A DNA stretch of 64,000 nt from Brevibacillus choshinensis. GTDB taxonomy: Bacteria > Bacillota > Bacilli > Brevibacillales > Brevibacillaceae. The stretch's first letter is position 1; each line of letters starts with the position of its first letter. The translations under genes and the position numbers were made by a program. This document shows, piece by piece, positions 62,270 to 64,000 of this stretch. The notes under the pieces were generated by a model that ran no database searches, was not told the DNA's origin, and saw only the letters and a list, made by a program, of their open reading frames with translations. The stretch is taken from contig NZ_CP069127.1 in NCBI RefSeq assembly GCF_016811915.1, forward strand, positions 5,342,501 to 5,406,500. Reading direction: 5' to 3'.

Positions 62270-62292
62270 ATCGGTCACCTCCTGCAATCGAT

Positions 62293-63492
62293 TTATACCC
62301 GTTCGATGATCGTTGCAATCCCCTGTCCGACTCCAATGCACATCGCTGCCAAGCCATAGCGGGCACCGCGACGCTCCATTTCGTACAAGAGCGTAGTGAG
62401 GATGCGTGCCCCGCTTGCGCCGAGCGGATGTCCCAGCGCGATGGCTCCGCCGTTTACGTTTACGAGCTCAGGATTTACACCTAGCTCACGTACGCTGGCC
62501 ACGGCTTGAGCTGCAAAAGCCTCATTGAACTCAAACAGATCGATTTGATCAATCGTAAGCCCAGCCATCTTCAAGGCCTTGCGCGTCGCTGGTACCGGCC
62601 CGATCCCCATCACGGATGGATCGACACCTGCGACTGCGGAGGCAACAATGCGTGCGCGCGGCTTCAGTCCGGCTGCCAACGCCGCTTCCTGCTCCATGAT
62701 CAGCAAGGCGCTCGCACCGTCGTTGAGACCGCTGGAATTGCCGGCAGTCACGGTGCCATCTGTCTGGAAGGCCGGCTTCAGCTTCTGCAGCTGCTCCATC
62801 GACGTTTCCGGACGGGCGTGCTCATCACGGTCAAACAGCGTGACCTCCCCCTTGCGTCCACGCAGTTCCACAGGCACGATCTCCGCTTCCCAGTAGCCTT
62901 TTTCCAATGCTTTGGCATAGTTTTGCTGGCTGCGCAGGGCAAACTCATCCTGTGCTTCACGGCTGATGCCGTATTGCTCCGCCACTTTTTCCGCTGTCTC
63001 TCCCAGACTGATCGGCGGATACATCTCTTTCATCTTGTCATTGACCAGACGCCAACCCAGCGTCGTGTCCACCAGCTGCTGATTGCCTCGCTGAAAGGAA
63101 GTAGCCGGCTTCATCATGACCAGCGGGGAACGAGTCATGCTTTCCGTTCCGCCCGCAATGTAGGTCTGCCCAGCTCCAGCTTTGATCGCAAACGCACTCT
63201 GATTGACCGCTTCAAGTCCTGAGCCGCACAGTCGGTTCACCGTGACTCCAGGCACGTCAACAGGCACGCCAGCCAGCAGCAAGGACATGCGCGCCACGTT
63301 GCGGTTGTCTTCCCCCGCCTGGTTTGCGCAGCCAAAGATGACATCGTCGATACTCGCATGATCGATCGCATTGCGCTCCAGCAGCCTGGAAATGACGAGC
63401 GCACCCAAATCATCGGGGCGCACGTCTTTGAGGGCACCGCCAATACGGCCTATCGGTGTCCGCAGAGCATCTATAATTACAGGTGTATTCAT
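62293..63492 (-). CDS. Thiolase, 3-oxoadipyl-CoA / acetyl-CoA C-acyltransferase type
   Basis: A 399-residue degradative-type thiolase. The nucleophile is C89 (VNRLCGSGLEAV), with H355 (GHPLGASGA) and C385 (AAMCIGVGQG). FGCANQAGEDNRNVARM is typical of PcaF/PaaJ beta-ketoadipyl-CoA thiolases. It would perform the thiolytic steps that end phenylacetate degradation. It lies 29 bases after a second thiolase gene. Confidence 0.9.
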   Translation of the reverse strand: MNTPVIIDALRTPIGRIGGALKDVRPDDLGALVISRLLERNAIDHASIDDVIFGCANQAGEDNRNVARMSLLLAGVPVDVPGVTVNRLCGSGLEAVNQSAFAIKAGAGQTYIAGGTESMTRSPLVMMKPATSFQRGNQQLVDTTLGWRLVNDKMKEMYPPISLGETAEKVAEQYGISREAQDEFALRSQQNYAKALEKGYWEAEIVPVELRGRKGEVTLFDRDEHARPETSMEQLQKLKPAFQTDGTVTAGNSSGLNDGASALLIMEQEAALAAGLKPRARIVASAVAGVDPSVMGIGPVPATRKALKMAGLTIDQIDLFEFNEAFAAQAVASVRELGVNPELVNVNGGAIALGHPLGASGARILTTLLYEMERRGARYGLAAMCIGVGQGIATIIERV

Positions 63493-63521
63493 GTCTTCTC
63501 CTCCATCCTGTCCGCTGTCTT

Positions 63522-64000
63522 TTATTCGAATGCCTCAACCAAGGTAGCCAGTCCTTGACCGCCGCCAATGCACAAGGACACCACGCCGTAGCGCTGCTTG
63601 CGACGACGCAATTCATACAGGATGGTACCTGCCAGTCTCGCACCGCTTGCGCCGAGAGGGTGACCCAAAGCAATCGCTCCCCCGTTCACATTGGTCTTTT
63701 CCGGCGGCAAGCCGAGCTCGCGCATGCACGCGAGAGATTGGGAAGCAAACGCTTCGTTCAGCTCAAACAGGTCAATTTGGTCGATCGTCATGTCGGCTTC
63801 AGCCAGTAGTTTACGGATCGCTTCGACAGGTCCTATTCCCATGATGCGCGGATCTACTCCGGCAGTGGCGAAGTGCACGATGCGGCCCAGCGGCTTCAAA
63901 CCGAATTCATCCAGCTTTTGCTTGTTCATGAGCAGCAAGGCAGCCGCTCCATCATTGATCCCGGAAGAATTTCCTGCTGTCACACTGCCATTTTTGCGAA
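63522..64000 (-). CDS. Thiolase, second tandem copy, truncated by window edge
   Basis: The C-terminal 158 residues of a thiolase; the gene continues beyond the window, so the nucleophilic cysteine cannot be seen. [54 protein letters not shown] contains the catalytic His and second Cys. It differs from its neighbour enough to be a separate enzyme, for example acetyl-CoA acetyltransferase or 3-ketoacyl-CoA thiolase. Confidence 0.88.
   Translation of the reverse strand, partial: RKNGSVTAGNSSGINDGAAALLLMNKQKLDEFGLKPLGRIVHFATAGVDPRIMGIGPVEAIRKLLAEADMTIDQIDLFELNEAFASQSLACMRELGLPPEKTNVNGGAIALGHPLGASGARLAGTILYELRRRKQRYGVVSLCIGGGQGLATLVEAFE

Noticed and set aside
1-64000. CRISPR arrays, tRNA or rRNA genes, prophage or insertion sequences
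   Set aside because: No regularly spaced repeats, cloverleaf sequences, transposase, integrase or phage structural genes were seen on either strand by eye.

Overview
This 64 kb window reads as a piece of chromosome from a Gram-positive, spore-forming Bacillales, most likely Brevibacillus or a close Paenibacillaceae relative. That assignment is inferred from gene content and from remembered protein families; no search was run. Supporting signs are strong GGAGG ribosome sites with frequent GTG and TTG starts, an addAB-sbcCD repair operon, a haem A / cytochrome oxidase assembly set of the CtaA/B/G type with a DUF420 protein, CcpA-type cre sites, two Spo0A-type boxes, and a phenylacetate cluster with PaaX. 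No rRNA, tRNA, CRISPR array, prophage or insertion sequence was seen.

Layout. 0-6 kb: alanine dehydrogenase with its PucR-type regulator (reverse), then an XRE-cupin regulator divergent from an MHS transporter and an ornithine-cyclodeaminase-like enzyme, then cheY. 6-12 kb: a small acidic protein, a His/Gln-rich protein, a membrane-anchored BMP-type binding protein with an orphan sensor kinase, an alpha/beta hydrolase coupled to a LysR regulator, and a rhodanese. 12-20 kb: an S1-domain protein, a VanZ-like protein, an RND pump with its adaptor, and the scoAB CoA-transferase. 20-26 kb: two tandem NTF2-like proteins, an FMN reductase and a divergent ArsR-AHSA1 fusion regulator joined by shared operator-like palindromes, then a hydrolase, an MFS exporter, a LysR regulator and purU. 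26-34 kb: a TetR-controlled ABC-2 exporter (HlyD-ATPase-permease-TetR), a UMP kinase, a DUF402 phosphatase and an APC permease. 34-46 kb: sbcD-sbcC-addB-addA. 46-50.5 kb: an MBL hydrolase and ctaG-ctaM-ctaB-ctaA. 50.8-64 kb: aromatic-acid catabolism, all on the reverse strand: two thiolases, an FlK-like thioesterase, PaaX, a five-gene branched-chain-type ABC importer (livHMGFK), a soluble chemoreceptor, paaABCD and an aldehyde dehydrogenase.

How it works together. The right end is the most coherent system. A high-affinity importer, a cytoplasmic chemoreceptor and the ring epoxidase PaaABCD sit under what look like PaaX operators (ACGTYAT half-sites at both paaA and paaX) and CcpA cre sites (upstream of paaA and livH), with thiolases and a thioesterase for the lower pathway. 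The 20-22 kb block looks like a small ArsR-AHSA1 regulon in which one palindrome exactly fills the -35/-10 spacer of the reductase promoter. The RND pump is unusual because the charged proton-relay residues expected in TM4 and TM10 are not visible.
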